From IMG/VR virus record IMGVR_UViG_3300032560_000944, positions 1-30,830 of that record: a stretch of DNA of 30,830 nucleotides. One strand, written 5' to 3'. Numbering within the stretch: the stretch's first letter is position 1; every line of letters begins with the position of its first letter. The position numbers were made by a program, and so were the translations under genes. Source of the stretch: a virus. The notes under the pieces were generated by a model. The model saw only the letters and a program-made list of their open reading frames with translations, ran no database searches and was not told the DNA's origin. Below, piece by piece: positions 1 through 7,119 of this stretch.

Positions 1-1817
1 TTTGTTAATGCACGGATTTGATCGACTTCACGTGATTCAGCAACCATAGGTTTTTCTGCACGATTTAAACGACTTGTTAGTTCGCGCATACGATCTACTG
101 ATTCGCTAATTGGATCTTTTTTACCTGCTGGTGCTGGCATCGCGGCACCTAACTTTTTAGCTTCTTCAGCATCCTTAGCACCTGATGGATTTGGAACTAC
201 TGTTAAATTCTCATCAGTCATTTTTTCTTTCTTTTTCTTTTCAGCTAGGTATGCTGTAGTTTCTTTGATGTTCTTCCACATAGCGGCTGCGGCAATCTTC
301 TCACCTTTCTCACCGCCACCGGCTTTCTTAGCAAGAGCCTTAAAACCTTTACCTGGTTTGCCAATGTCTTCACCTTTCTTAGCGGCTTTGACAACTGCTG
401 ATTTCTTAGCGGCACTTAGACCTGCACTTGGTTTAGCTTCGGAAACTTTCTTTGCTCTACCTGTAGGAGTAGTAGTCGTTGCATATTGATGTATTTGATC
501 AATCTTTTTATGATTGCCTTTTTCAAGAGCGTCCTCTGCTCCTTGTTTTAAGTTTGCACCAGGGCTTTTGCTTTTGCCAATCTGAGCTACTTTTATAGCA
601 GAGTCTTGACTTCTTTGACCACGAGGTGCGGCTTCTTTCATAGCTTTATCTTTGATAGCCTTTTTTATTGGCTCTTTCTTGTTGCCATCGCCGTCCATAT
701 CTAAGAAATCAGGTTTAGCTTTTTTACCTTCGTCCATTTTGCCATGAACTGAGCATTTTGATTTACCAGTAGACTCGCAAGTACATTTTGATTTGCCTTC
801 AGCAACTGGAGCCATTACTGCACCTGGAGTTGGATCGCACTCATACATCTGTCCGTGGTTAAGATGTGGGTGACTATGGAAACATTCTCCCATTGCACCG
901 TGCTTAATTGAACCACCGCACTCTTCGCATGCTTCTCTGTGATGCATAGCTAATTCAAGATTTCCTGACTTGTGGTGTTTTGCATATTCCATTGCATGAT
1001 GGTGAGCTTTTTCACCAGCAGTCATTGCGCCTTCCTTAACACCAACTTTTTTCTTTTCTGCAGGAGAAACTTTTGCACCAGATTTTAATTCAGCTTCAAC
1101 TTCAGCTTTTTCTAACCATTCTGGTTTTTTACCTTTAGCTTCATTTACTTTTTTACCGTCTTTGTAAATGTGTTGCTTACCTGGGTTAGCTTTGCCCCAT
1201 GCTTTAGATTCTTTTTCACTTGCTTTGTCAGCTGCCTTTTCGCCTGCTTTGTCAGCGGCTGATCTTGCTTTTACATTACTTGCTGGCTCGCCGTGCTCTT
1301 CATCAGAGTGACTAGTGTTTGTATGCTTGATACCGGTAGATGTTTTAGTTGCTACACCAGTACGTGTTTTAAAACTGTCACCAGATTTTTTCAAATCTGA
1401 TTGGCCTTCTTTAACTTTTTCAACTTGTGCTTTTTTAAGTTCTTTAACTTTAGCTTTAGCTTCCATTAGCCAGTTCTTAATAGCAAGTTTTTTGCTCTCG
1501 CTCATTGGAACGCTATCAAGTTTATCGCCGTACTCGCCGATTTTCTTTTCATAAGCAAGATAGTGATAAACACTAGCGATGTTAGTAGCGGCAATGGTAA
1601 TCTTACTTTGTACCCATGCTTCTAACTCTTCACCGTCTTCGATGTGTTCTTGTAAATTTGTGGCATAGTTAGCTAATTTGATTAGCTCTTGTTTGGCCAT
1701 TGCACCTTCTTGATCGCCGTGACCTTCTGCACCTGGGTCTGCGCCCATATCTGCTGGTGCGTCTGCGCCCATTTCTTGATCCATTTCTGGTGATTGGTTG
1801 TCTAAATCTGCTGGCAT
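1..1817 (-). CDS. Large Lys/Ala-rich phage structural-type protein (3' end outside window)
   Basis: The frame is open from an ATG at 1817 to the window edge, about 605 codons with no stop, so the C-terminus is missing. An upstream GGAG and a late promoter octamer support the start. The first 40 residues are acidic (Asp/Ala/Gly/Met). Residues about 65-90 form a helical segment with AWVQSKIT and YHYLAYE, a pattern I associate with virion proteins of aquatic T4-like phages. A His/Cys-rich stretch (about residues 278-350, with CEECGG and CTCESTGKSKC) could bind metal. Near residue 370 is DMDGDGN, a calcium-loop-like sequence without the usual Glu at loop position 12. The rest is Lys/Ala-rich with AAAMWKNIKET near residue 517. 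I infer a head-associated or core protein; no enzymatic role is visible. Confidence 0.7.
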   Translation of the reverse strand, partial: MPADLDNQSPEMDQEMGADAPADMGADPGAEGHGDQEGAMAKQELIKLANYATNLQEHIEDGEELEAWVQSKITIAATNIASVYHYLAYEKKIGEYGDKLDSVPMSESKKLAIKNWLMEAKAKVKELKKAQVEKVKEGQSDLKKSGDSFKTRTGVATKTSTGIKHTNTSHSDEEHGEPASNVKARSAADKAGEKAADKASEKESKAWGKANPGKQHIYKDGKKVNEAKGKKPEWLEKAEVEAELKSGAKVSPAEKKKVGVKEGAMTAGEKAHHHAMEYAKHHKSGNLELAMHHREACEECGGSIKHGAMGECFHSHPHLNHGQMYECDPTPGAVMAPVAEGKSKCTCESTGKSKCSVHGKMDEGKKAKPDFLDMDGDGNKKEPIKKAIKDKAMKEAAPRGQRSQDSAIKVAQIGKSKSPGANLKQGAEDALEKGNHKKIDQIHQYATTTTPTGRAKKVSEAKPSAGLSAAKKSAVVKAAKKGEDIGKPGKGFKALAKKAGGGEKGEKIAAAAMWKNIKETTAYLAEKKKKEKMTDENLTVVPNPSGAKDAEEAKKLGAAMPAPAGKKDPISESVDRMRELTSRLNRAEKPMVAESREVDQIRALT

Positions 1818-1840
1818 GAGTATACTCCGTTGTCTTTATA

Positions 1841-1848
1841 TATTTATC
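1841..1848 (-). promoter_or_regulatory. T4-type late promoter octamer GATAAATA
   Basis: Read on the minus strand this is GATAAATA, one base from the T4 late consensus TATAAATA. It ends about 24 bases before the ATG at 1817. It overlaps the last codons of the upstream gene, so a chance match is possible. Confidence 0.5.
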
Positions 1849-2566
1849 GTTTTAATGCTGGTCCGCCGAATAAGCTAGTGCCCTTTAAATCAGCACCATT
1901 TTTAGCTGTACCATCTTTGTTTTTAGGTTGTACTACTTTGGGTGGTTTTGGTGCATGTTTTCCACTGTGACCAGGGGTTCCAGTGTATGATTTATTACCA
2001 CGTTTCTTACCAATTGCAATATGTGGGCTTACTACTGTACCGATATTAGCTGAGCTAGTAGCACCTACGGTAGCTGTTTCTTTTAAACGCTTGCCATCTT
2101 TATTGTATTTGCCCGACTCTTTTTTAGCAATCGCAATAGCGGCTTGTTTTGCTCCACCGCCTTCCGCTACACCTTGCTCACCATGTTTTTTAGCTTTGGC
2201 AATACGAGCATGCAAATGTTGTAATCCATGCTCCATACTACGTGCTTCACGTTCTTGAGATGTAAGATTTTGTTCACGATCTGCATATTGCCAACCATTA
2301 CCGCCTAATGATTTATATTTTGCTAACATTTTAGCATATTCAGCTTCTAATTCTGGAAGATTAGCATGATCTTTTGCGGTAGCATCTTGAGCATGGTGAT
2401 GTGCGGCTTGTCGTTCTGCATCACGTTTTTCTTGATCCTGGCGACGTAGTTCGTCGTGCTCTGGATCACCGTGTACACGTAAGTTTTTAAACTTAGGATT
2501 ATTTTTTTGTAAATCTTTGAAAAATGACATCATGTCATTTTCATTAATTAAATCTGTCATTTTCAT
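1844..2566 (-). CDS. Conserved phage virion-type protein with capsid-targeting-like N-terminus
   Basis: 240 residues, highly charged and rich in Lys, His, Gln and Ala. It starts at ATG 2566 with AGGA about 9 bases upstream. The N-terminus MKMTDLINEN contains I-N-E at residues 7-9, which fits the (L/I)xE prohead-protease site. A second candidate, V-A-E before Gly, lies in the middle (GEQGVAEGGG). Residues about 85-130 look helical. The C-terminal third has TSSANIGTVVSPH and GNKSYTGTPG, a segment I recognise only as recurring in structural proteins of aquatic T4-like phages. It lies two bases downstream of the 70-residue gene and was probably expressed with it. No catalytic motif is seen. Likely head or core-associated; function unknown. 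Confidence 0.65.
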   Translation of the reverse strand: MKMTDLINENDMMSFFKDLQKNNPKFKNLRVHGDPEHDELRRQDQEKRDAERQAAHHHAQDATAKDHANLPELEAEYAKMLAKYKSLGGNGWQYADREQNLTSQEREARSMEHGLQHLHARIAKAKKHGEQGVAEGGGAKQAAIAIAKKESGKYNKDGKRLKETATVGATSSANIGTVVSPHIAIGKKRGNKSYTGTPGHSGKHAPKPPKVVQPKNKDGTAKNGADLKGTSLFGGPALKR

Positions 2567-2568
2567 AA

Positions 2569-2781
2569 TTATTTTCCTACAGGTTTTTCACCAGTCAAAT
2601 AAGGTTTACTAAACCATAACTGAAACCATTCAGGAGTTCCAGGTTTAATATTATTTTCACGCATTAACTTGGCTTTTTCTGTCCCAGTAACACTTATGTT
2701 AATTCCATCTAGCTCGTACGGTTGTAGACCTTTGAATTCATTAACCCCGGCTAACTTCTTAAGACGTGCTAGTTCATCCAT
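2569..2781 (-). CDS. Small conserved phage protein, unknown function
   Basis: About 70 residues beginning MDELARLKKLAG. I chose the ATG at 2781 because it overlaps the dps stop as TAATG and places the MDELxRLKKLAG motif, which I recall from aquatic phage proteins, at the N-terminus. An in-frame ATG at 2808 would add nine residues but has a poor ribosome site. The middle carries NISVTGTEKAKLMREN and the C-terminus PEWFQLWFSKPYLTGEKP, with several aromatic residues. There is no transmembrane segment or known catalytic motif. It sits between dps and the 240-residue structural-type gene in the late chain, so a minor virion role is possible. Confidence 0.55.
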   Translation of the reverse strand: MDELARLKKLAGVNEFKGLQPYELDGINISVTGTEKAKLMRENNIKPGTPEWFQLWFSKPYLTGEKPVGK

Positions 2782-3221
2782 TATTTCAAACTCGCTCTTA
2801 ACATCCAACTATGCTTTTTATGTGCATCTTGACGATCGGCTAAGAAATTACTTAATCCATGATCCCCAGCTTGCTCGGCCATGTCAAATGTAATTCGAAA
2901 TATTTCTGCTAATTTATCGCTATCTGCTAATAATTCTTGAATCATTGCACTCCATTCGAGTATTTCTTCTTCGTCACTAACAGTACTTAACATACTAAAT
3001 TTGTGTAAACTAGCTGGAGTATATATTTGTTTAGCACGTAGTTGTTCTGCAAACGTATCAATACTTTCATACACTTCTGTATAAATGCGTTCAAACAACA
3101 AATGTAACTGCATAAAAAGTGGACCTTCTACGTTCCAATGAAAGTTTTGTGCTTTAATAACAAAAGCATATTCACTAGCAAATGCAGTTTTAAGAGATAG
3201 TTGATACTTATCGTGTTCCAT
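2781..3221 (-). CDS. dps: Dps/ferritin-like iron-binding protein
   Basis: 146 residues, a normal length for Dps without long tails. Residues 26-62 match the Dps ferroxidase region: NFHWNVEGP, then H40, then YESIDTFAEQLRA. H28, H40, D55 and E59 have exactly the spacing of E. coli H51, H63, D78 and E82; the D67 position is Glu (E44), a conservative change. The C-terminal helix has GDHGLSNFLADRQDAHKKHSW. Dps proteins form dodecamers that oxidise Fe(II) with peroxide and shield DNA. The start overlaps the previous stop as TAATG, so it is coupled to the neighbouring virion-type genes. Unlike them it has no capsid-targeting-like N-terminus. It could protect phage or host DNA from oxidative damage; that role is inferred. 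Confidence 0.88.
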   Translation of the reverse strand: MEHDKYQLSLKTAFASEYAFVIKAQNFHWNVEGPLFMQLHLLFERIYTEVYESIDTFAEQLRAKQIYTPASLHKFSMLSTVSDEEEILEWSAMIQELLADSDKLAEIFRITFDMAEQAGDHGLSNFLADRQDAHKKHSWMLRASLK

Positions 3222-3658
3222 TATATACCGTATTTGTTTTTCTTAATTTTAGCTACAGTGCTCTTGGTATTAGTGTTGTCAGTTTCAATACTTTCGCGAC
3301 CACTCATAACATTTAATTTAACACCCATTTCTTTAGCACTATGTTTGATCATTTCTTCTTCTGCGTCAGTAAGTGTAACGAAAGTCATTTCGTTAGCAAA
3401 CGCACCTTCTTCTGCTGGAGGATTGTTAGGACTTCCGGCTAAATGAACACCTAGGCGATACATATTGTAATACCAACCTGGCCAGTCTGAAATAGTTGTT
3501 AAACCTGGAATAGCAGTTGAATGATGGTGATGTAACTGTCCACGACTACCTTTTCTCTGCGATCCTTGAGTCGAACTACCATCGTCACCGGGATTAGTAT
3601 CGCCGCCAACACCGCCATCACTTTCGTTTAATCGACGTAAGAATTCTTTAGCTCGCAT
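3221..3658 (-). CDS. Stand-alone paralogue of the C-terminal domain of the NMNAT-like protein
   Basis: 145 residues. From MRAKEFL to the terminal KKNKYGI it aligns with residues 256-386 of the upstream protein: MRAKEFL/MRAKDFI, an IPGL/LPGI segment, YRLGV/YRFGI, TLTDAEEEMIKHSAKE/VFTDEEYDIIKQAAKE, and a shared end with RE, DTN and KKNKYGI. The N-terminus contains L-N-E at residues 10-12, an (L/I)xE site. A Gly/Asp/Ser-rich linker (residues 13-35) and four consecutive His follow. The start lies just after the upstream stop, and the stop overlaps the dps start. This domain recurs in virion proteins of aquatic phages as far as I recall; its function is not known to me. Confidence 0.7.
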   Translation of the reverse strand: MRAKEFLRRLNESDGGVGGDTNPGDDGSSTQGSQRKGSRGQLHHHHSTAIPGLTTISDWPGWYYNMYRLGVHLAGSPNNPPAEEGAFANEMTFVTLTDAEEEMIKHSAKEMGVKLNVMSGRESIETDNTNTKSTVAKIKKNKYGI

Positions 3659-3659
3659 A

Positions 3660-4820
3660 TTAAATCCCGTACTTGTTCTTTTTAGGTATAGCTACAACAC
3701 TTTGTTTATTTGTGTCGTGTGTTTCTCTGCTACGCATATCACTTAGTTTTTTAATAGGGCCAGCCATTGTTTCTTTAGCGGCTTGTTTAATGATGTCATA
3801 TTCTTCATCGGTGAATACTGATAATAATGGATCGCCTGCAATCGCACCAGCGGCAGGAGTAGTAAATGTATTCTTACCATCGGCCGCAGCCATAGCAATA
3901 CCAAAGCGATACTGTTGATATGAACTACCATTAGACTTGTTCTGACTAATGCCAGGAAGGCTCATTCCACCTTTAATAGCTGAAATTACCGATTCGTCAT
4001 CCATTCTTTTTAAATCAGCGCCAATATCTTCATTTATAAAATCTTTAGCTCTCATGTCTCTTATTACCTTATTAGCATATTTAACCGAATTAGAATCTTC
4101 GTTTGTCGGAACACAGTTAGGTACAGTTTTACCCGCCTTCTTTTTAGTGCCTACAGGATGGTAACCCTTCCAGCAAGGATTTGAGTTACGTAGACTTTTC
4201 TTTGTTTCAGCTACAGCTTTTTCTTTCTTAACACGTTTAACTTTTTCAGGATGTAATCCGCATGCTTCTGCAACAGTTTCAAAGTAGCTTTTTCCATGTA
4301 CTTTTAAATTAGGATCTGTGCCCGATGCTTGATAAAATGCTTGTTCATCGCCTGCACGAGCCGCATTTCTTAATGCAGTTGCACTACTAACTCTTGGACT
4401 TTCTACGTGTATAATGTTAGCAAAATTAAAATAACCATGCTCGCTTTTTTTACCATTGTATTGTTGTAGTAATTTACCACTCCACGCCCAATCTTGAGAA
4501 TCAGTTACATAAGCAACAGTTGCGCCATCGCCTACTTGTTGGTATATTTTTGAAGCAAGTGTAACAATACTCTTTTCGCCGATAATGTGTCCTCGAACAC
4601 TTGGATCTATTGCTTCCATCCAGGCTGTTTTAATGTCAAATGATAACGGATCGTTTGGTCCGATAGTACTAGGATTTGTGCCAATGTACCAGTGTTGGCC
4701 AGCATGTTTAACTGCTTCCCATACTTTAGCATGTCCTTGATGTGCAGGATTGAATCGACCAAAGCAAAATGCCACGGTTGCTTTATGATGTGCGGTTTCG
4801 AATAGTTGTCTTAATCTCAT
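3660..4820 (-). CDS. NMNAT/cytidylyltransferase-like nucleotidyltransferase fused to phage virion-type domain
   Basis: 386 residues. The ATG at 4820 overlaps the upstream TGA (ATGA); an upstream in-frame TTG is less likely. Residues 18-30 carry GRFNPAHQGH, the HxGH nucleotide-binding signature of the nucleotidyltransferase superfamily, and residues 145-151 carry SSATALR, matching the ISSTxxR motif. These enzymes transfer a nucleotide from NTP, as in NMN + ATP to NAD+ + PPi; the exact substrate is not visible. Residues about 209-240 hold NPCWKGYHPVGT and VPNCVP, a Cys-containing segment I recall from aquatic phage virion proteins. From residue 256 a new unit begins with MRAKDFINED, paralogous to the next gene. 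The N-terminus MRLRQLFE and the internal FINE both fit (L/I)xE prohead-protease sites. Confidence 0.78.
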   Translation of the reverse strand: MRLRQLFETAHHKATVAFCFGRFNPAHQGHAKVWEAVKHAGQHWYIGTNPSTIGPNDPLSFDIKTAWMEAIDPSVRGHIIGEKSIVTLASKIYQQVGDGATVAYVTDSQDWAWSGKLLQQYNGKKSEHGYFNFANIIHVESPRVSSATALRNAARAGDEQAFYQASGTDPNLKVHGKSYFETVAEACGLHPEKVKRVKKEKAVAETKKSLRNSNPCWKGYHPVGTKKKAGKTVPNCVPTNEDSNSVKYANKVIRDMRAKDFINEDIGADLKRMDDESVISAIKGGMSLPGISQNKSNGSSYQQYRFGIAMAAADGKNTFTTPAAGAIAGDPLLSVFTDEEYDIIKQAAKETMAGPIKKLSDMRSRETHDTNKQSVVAIPKKNKYGI

Positions 4821-6043
4821 GGTACCCAAGCCGGAATAGTATTGCCTGTTGGCGTTTCGATGTCATGACGAGGAACAAGTTTAATATGTTCACTACCTCG
4901 TTTGTCGTAATGTACCCAACCTTCGCTGTTGGTAACTTTAATTTCGCCAGGATCTGCGTCTAGTTGTGCAATAATCTGATTCTTAAGATTCATAATATCA
5001 GAAAATAAACTAAACATTGCAGTTAATCCGCCAGGGAATTGATTTACACGTTCTGCAATTTTTTGATATTGTCCAGGACTGACTACATTAGTGTTAGTCT
5101 GAATCCAGTTCATAAAATTATGAGTTACATTATGTAAGTTACCTTCCTTAGCCATAGTGTTTACATAACGATAGATTATATTCTTAAATCCAGCAACACC
5201 TGGTAATGGACTTAATAATCCATCAATCTCACCGGCATGCTTGCTAATTCGTTTTTCAACACCATTAATAGCAGATGTATCTATTTGTGGTTGTATTTGT
5301 GTATAGTATGGACCTAACACAATTACATCTTGCACGTTGTTATCAATGTAAGGTGTAAAATCTTCTACAGCTTTTTGTGCTTCATCAGGCGAACCAAACT
5401 CTGTAAACATACCATGCCCTACCATCATAGCATGCGCCTTAGATATTCGTTGACCTAATTCAGTATCCTGTGCGATATGATAAATAGTTTGGCTTTTTGG
5501 ATTAGGATGCAAATTGTATACACCACGTGCATCAACCATAGGCTTCTTTAAAAATAATCCATCTGCATAGAAAAATAAACTTTTATTTTTGCCTGGCTTT
5601 TTAGTAGCTTTTTCTAATAACGGGTGTAGGAATGAAAACTCACTAGCAAACATTTCTCTTTGCTGTTGTTCTTCTGCTGATTTAGGACTTCCACTTCGAT
5701 TTAAAATGAAGTTACGTATACCATGTTGGTTTGTAAATTCGCTGACATCACTAGTGCCACTGCCACCACGCAACCAACCATTATGGTTTGCTACTATAAA
5801 TTGATGATTTGCAGTTTCAGGATTCCAGTACCATCCCCAATATACTTGAGGAGCACCATCCCATTTTAATCTCACACCTTTTGAATTGCCACCTATAGCT
5901 TTGATATGTTCCAATGCCTTGATAGCGCCTTGGCTACCATTCATAAATGTTAAATCTTCGGGGTGATTAAATGCTCTACCTACTTTCTTTTTAACAGGTT
6001 CAGCATCTTTATTTTCTCGTAAAAATAACTCTCTTAGTAACAC
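4817..6043 (-). CDS. Ligase-like covalent nucleotidyltransferase of aquatic phages
   Basis: 408 residues from a GTG start at 6043 preceded by AAGGA; no ATG fits. K60-W-D-G-A-P matches motif I (KxDG) of ATP/NAD-dependent ligases and capping enzymes, where the Lys takes up AMP or GMP. FYADGLF near residue 157 could be motif III. EGWV at 374-377 and IKLV at 387-390 match motifs IV and V (EGxV, then KxK-like IKLV). The order and spacing fit a nucleotidyltransferase core, but the protein ends soon after motif V, so no OB-fold or other DNA-binding domain follows. It may act on RNA, DNA or a small molecule. The N-terminus MLLRELFLREN contains L-R-E, a possible head-targeting cleavage site. It is coupled to the NMNAT-like gene. 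Confidence 0.65.
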   Translation of the reverse strand: MLLRELFLRENKDAEPVKKKVGRAFNHPEDLTFMNGSQGAIKALEHIKAIGGNSKGVRLKWDGAPQVYWGWYWNPETANHQFIVANHNGWLRGGSGTSDVSEFTNQHGIRNFILNRSGSPKSAEEQQQREMFASEFSFLHPLLEKATKKPGKNKSLFFYADGLFLKKPMVDARGVYNLHPNPKSQTIYHIAQDTELGQRISKAHAMMVGHGMFTEFGSPDEAQKAVEDFTPYIDNNVQDVIVLGPYYTQIQPQIDTSAINGVEKRISKHAGEIDGLLSPLPGVAGFKNIIYRYVNTMAKEGNLHNVTHNFMNWIQTNTNVVSPGQYQKIAERVNQFPGGLTAMFSLFSDIMNLKNQIIAQLDADPGEIKVTNSEGWVHYDKRGSEHIKLVPRHDIETPTGNTIPAWVP

Positions 6044-6045
6044 AA

Positions 6046-6417
6046 TTAATCCTTATACACATCATCTTTGATGTCTTTAAGTACGTCATCGTGTACTTGG
6101 TTACAAATACGTTCACACATTTTTTTGTCTAATGTATCTGGTAATTCTTTAATAGGAAATTTCCTAATGTATATTTTATAACTTTTTTCTACTACTGGTT
6201 TAAAAATATCAGAGTCAGTTGATTTTTTAGCTTTTATTCGGTCAATGCAATCAGCAATGGCTGGAAAAAAATGGCGGCGATATATATCATCGTCATTATG
6301 CATGAAATGTATTAAATCATCGGGTAAATCGTAATCGATTTCTCGTTTATCAGCAGTATGCTTGACAAACTTTAAATCATCGAAATATCTGCCTTCTAAT
6401 AGCTCTTGTATGCGCAT
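6046..6417 (-). CDS. Small conserved phage protein with capsid-targeting-like N-terminus
   Basis: 123 residues, charged and Asp/Lys-rich, starting MRIQELLEGR. L-L-E at residues 6-8 fits the T4 gp21 site (L/I)xE. The body has DDLIHFMHNDDDIYRRHFFP and KFPIKELPD, then CERICNQVHDDV near the end. I recognise this family only as a hypothetical protein recurring in aquatic T4-like phages. It is the first gene after a late promoter and starts the coupled run of virion-type genes toward position 1. No membrane segment or catalytic motif is visible. Packaging into the head is inferred from the N-terminus alone. Confidence 0.65.
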   Translation of the reverse strand: MRIQELLEGRYFDDLKFVKHTADKREIDYDLPDDLIHFMHNDDDIYRRHFFPAIADCIDRIKAKKSTDSDIFKPVVEKSYKIYIRKFPIKELPDTLDKKMCERICNQVHDDVLKDIKDDVYKD

Positions 6418-6462
6418 TTTTAACTCTTTTTAACAGCCGACAGGAAAACACTGCGGTTAGAG

Positions 6463-6470
6463 TATTTATC
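6463..6470 (-). promoter_or_regulatory. T4-type late promoter octamer GATAAATA
   Basis: The minus strand reads GATAAATA, 46 bases before the ATG at 6417, in the 78-base gap between two genes. It lies outside coding sequence, so it is the best supported late promoter in the window. It separates the early-type chaperone operon from the late virion-type genes. Confidence 0.65.
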
Positions 6471-6495
6471 GCTTTTGCTTCTATCAAACCTGCGT

Positions 6496-7119
6496 TTAAT
6501 TTTTAACTATCCGCTCTACTTTAGCTATGCTTCCGCCCAGATGCATTTTAGCTAGCAGTAAGTTATTTTCACCAGTGATATAAAAGTGTGTGCCGCCCCA
6601 ACTGCGTGTTTTTTGTAAATCTCTAATGCAACTCTTAGTTAACTTGCATTTTTTATTAGTTTCAGCCCATGATATAAAAGAACTATTTTCATGATTAGTT
6701 TTTCCAAGAGTAATACGAAATTCATAGTTCATCTTGGGCATAACAATGGTATTTTCAGTAAGACTGCTGTTAGGAGCAGGCATTGAAACATATTTTACTT
6801 TAAGTTTATCTAGTTTAGATAGCGTATCTATGTCTTTTTTAGAGTTTGAATAAATCGAAATCCACGGACTTTCTACCCGTACATCTAAATCTTGCATACG
6901 ACTAAGTGTATTTGCAAGATTTAGAGCATAATCTAAATCATCTTTTGATTTAATGTGTGCATTATACTTTAAAGAATTTTTATTTAAATTAATCTTTTTT
7001 AATTCTTCAAAAGTAGCAGACCAATCTCCACTTCGAAACATAGATGCACCGGCGCATACCAATACTATTTTGTACTGGTATAGCCCCCGGAATAAACTTC
7101 TAGTAGTTTTATACAACAT
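6496..7119 (-). CDS. Conserved phage protein of unknown function
   Basis: 207 residues. The start overlaps the last 11 bases of clpA. The N-terminus has YKIVLVCAGASMFRSGD; the middle DVRVESPWISIYSNS; the C-terminal half ITLGKTNHENSSFISWAETN, TRSWGGTHFYITGE and LLLAKMHLGGSIAKVERIV. The pattern of alternating strands suggests a globular alpha/beta protein. I recall relatives in aquatic T4-like phages, all hypothetical. The gene shares the promoter of dnaJ, def and clpA, so it may be an early protein; a role as adaptor or substrate of ClpA is only a guess from position. It is rich in Lys and Asn and has no signal peptide. Confidence 0.6.
   Translation of the reverse strand: MLYKTTRSLFRGLYQYKIVLVCAGASMFRSGDWSATFEELKKINLNKNSLKYNAHIKSKDDLDYALNLANTLSRMQDLDVRVESPWISIYSNSKKDIDTLSKLDKLKVKYVSMPAPNSSLTENTIVMPKMNYEFRITLGKTNHENSSFISWAETNKKCKLTKSCIRDLQKTRSWGGTHFYITGENNLLLAKMHLGGSIAKVERIVKN

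Noticed and set aside
265-489. Plus-strand open frames across 1-1817 and other minus-strand genes
   Set aside because: They are antisense shadows of Lys/Ala- or Thr-rich genes, without ribosome sites or recognisable domains.
4821-4829. TTG start three codons upstream for the NMNAT-like gene
   Set aside because: The ATG at 4820 overlaps the upstream TGA as ATGA and puts the MRLRQLFE peptide at the N-terminus.
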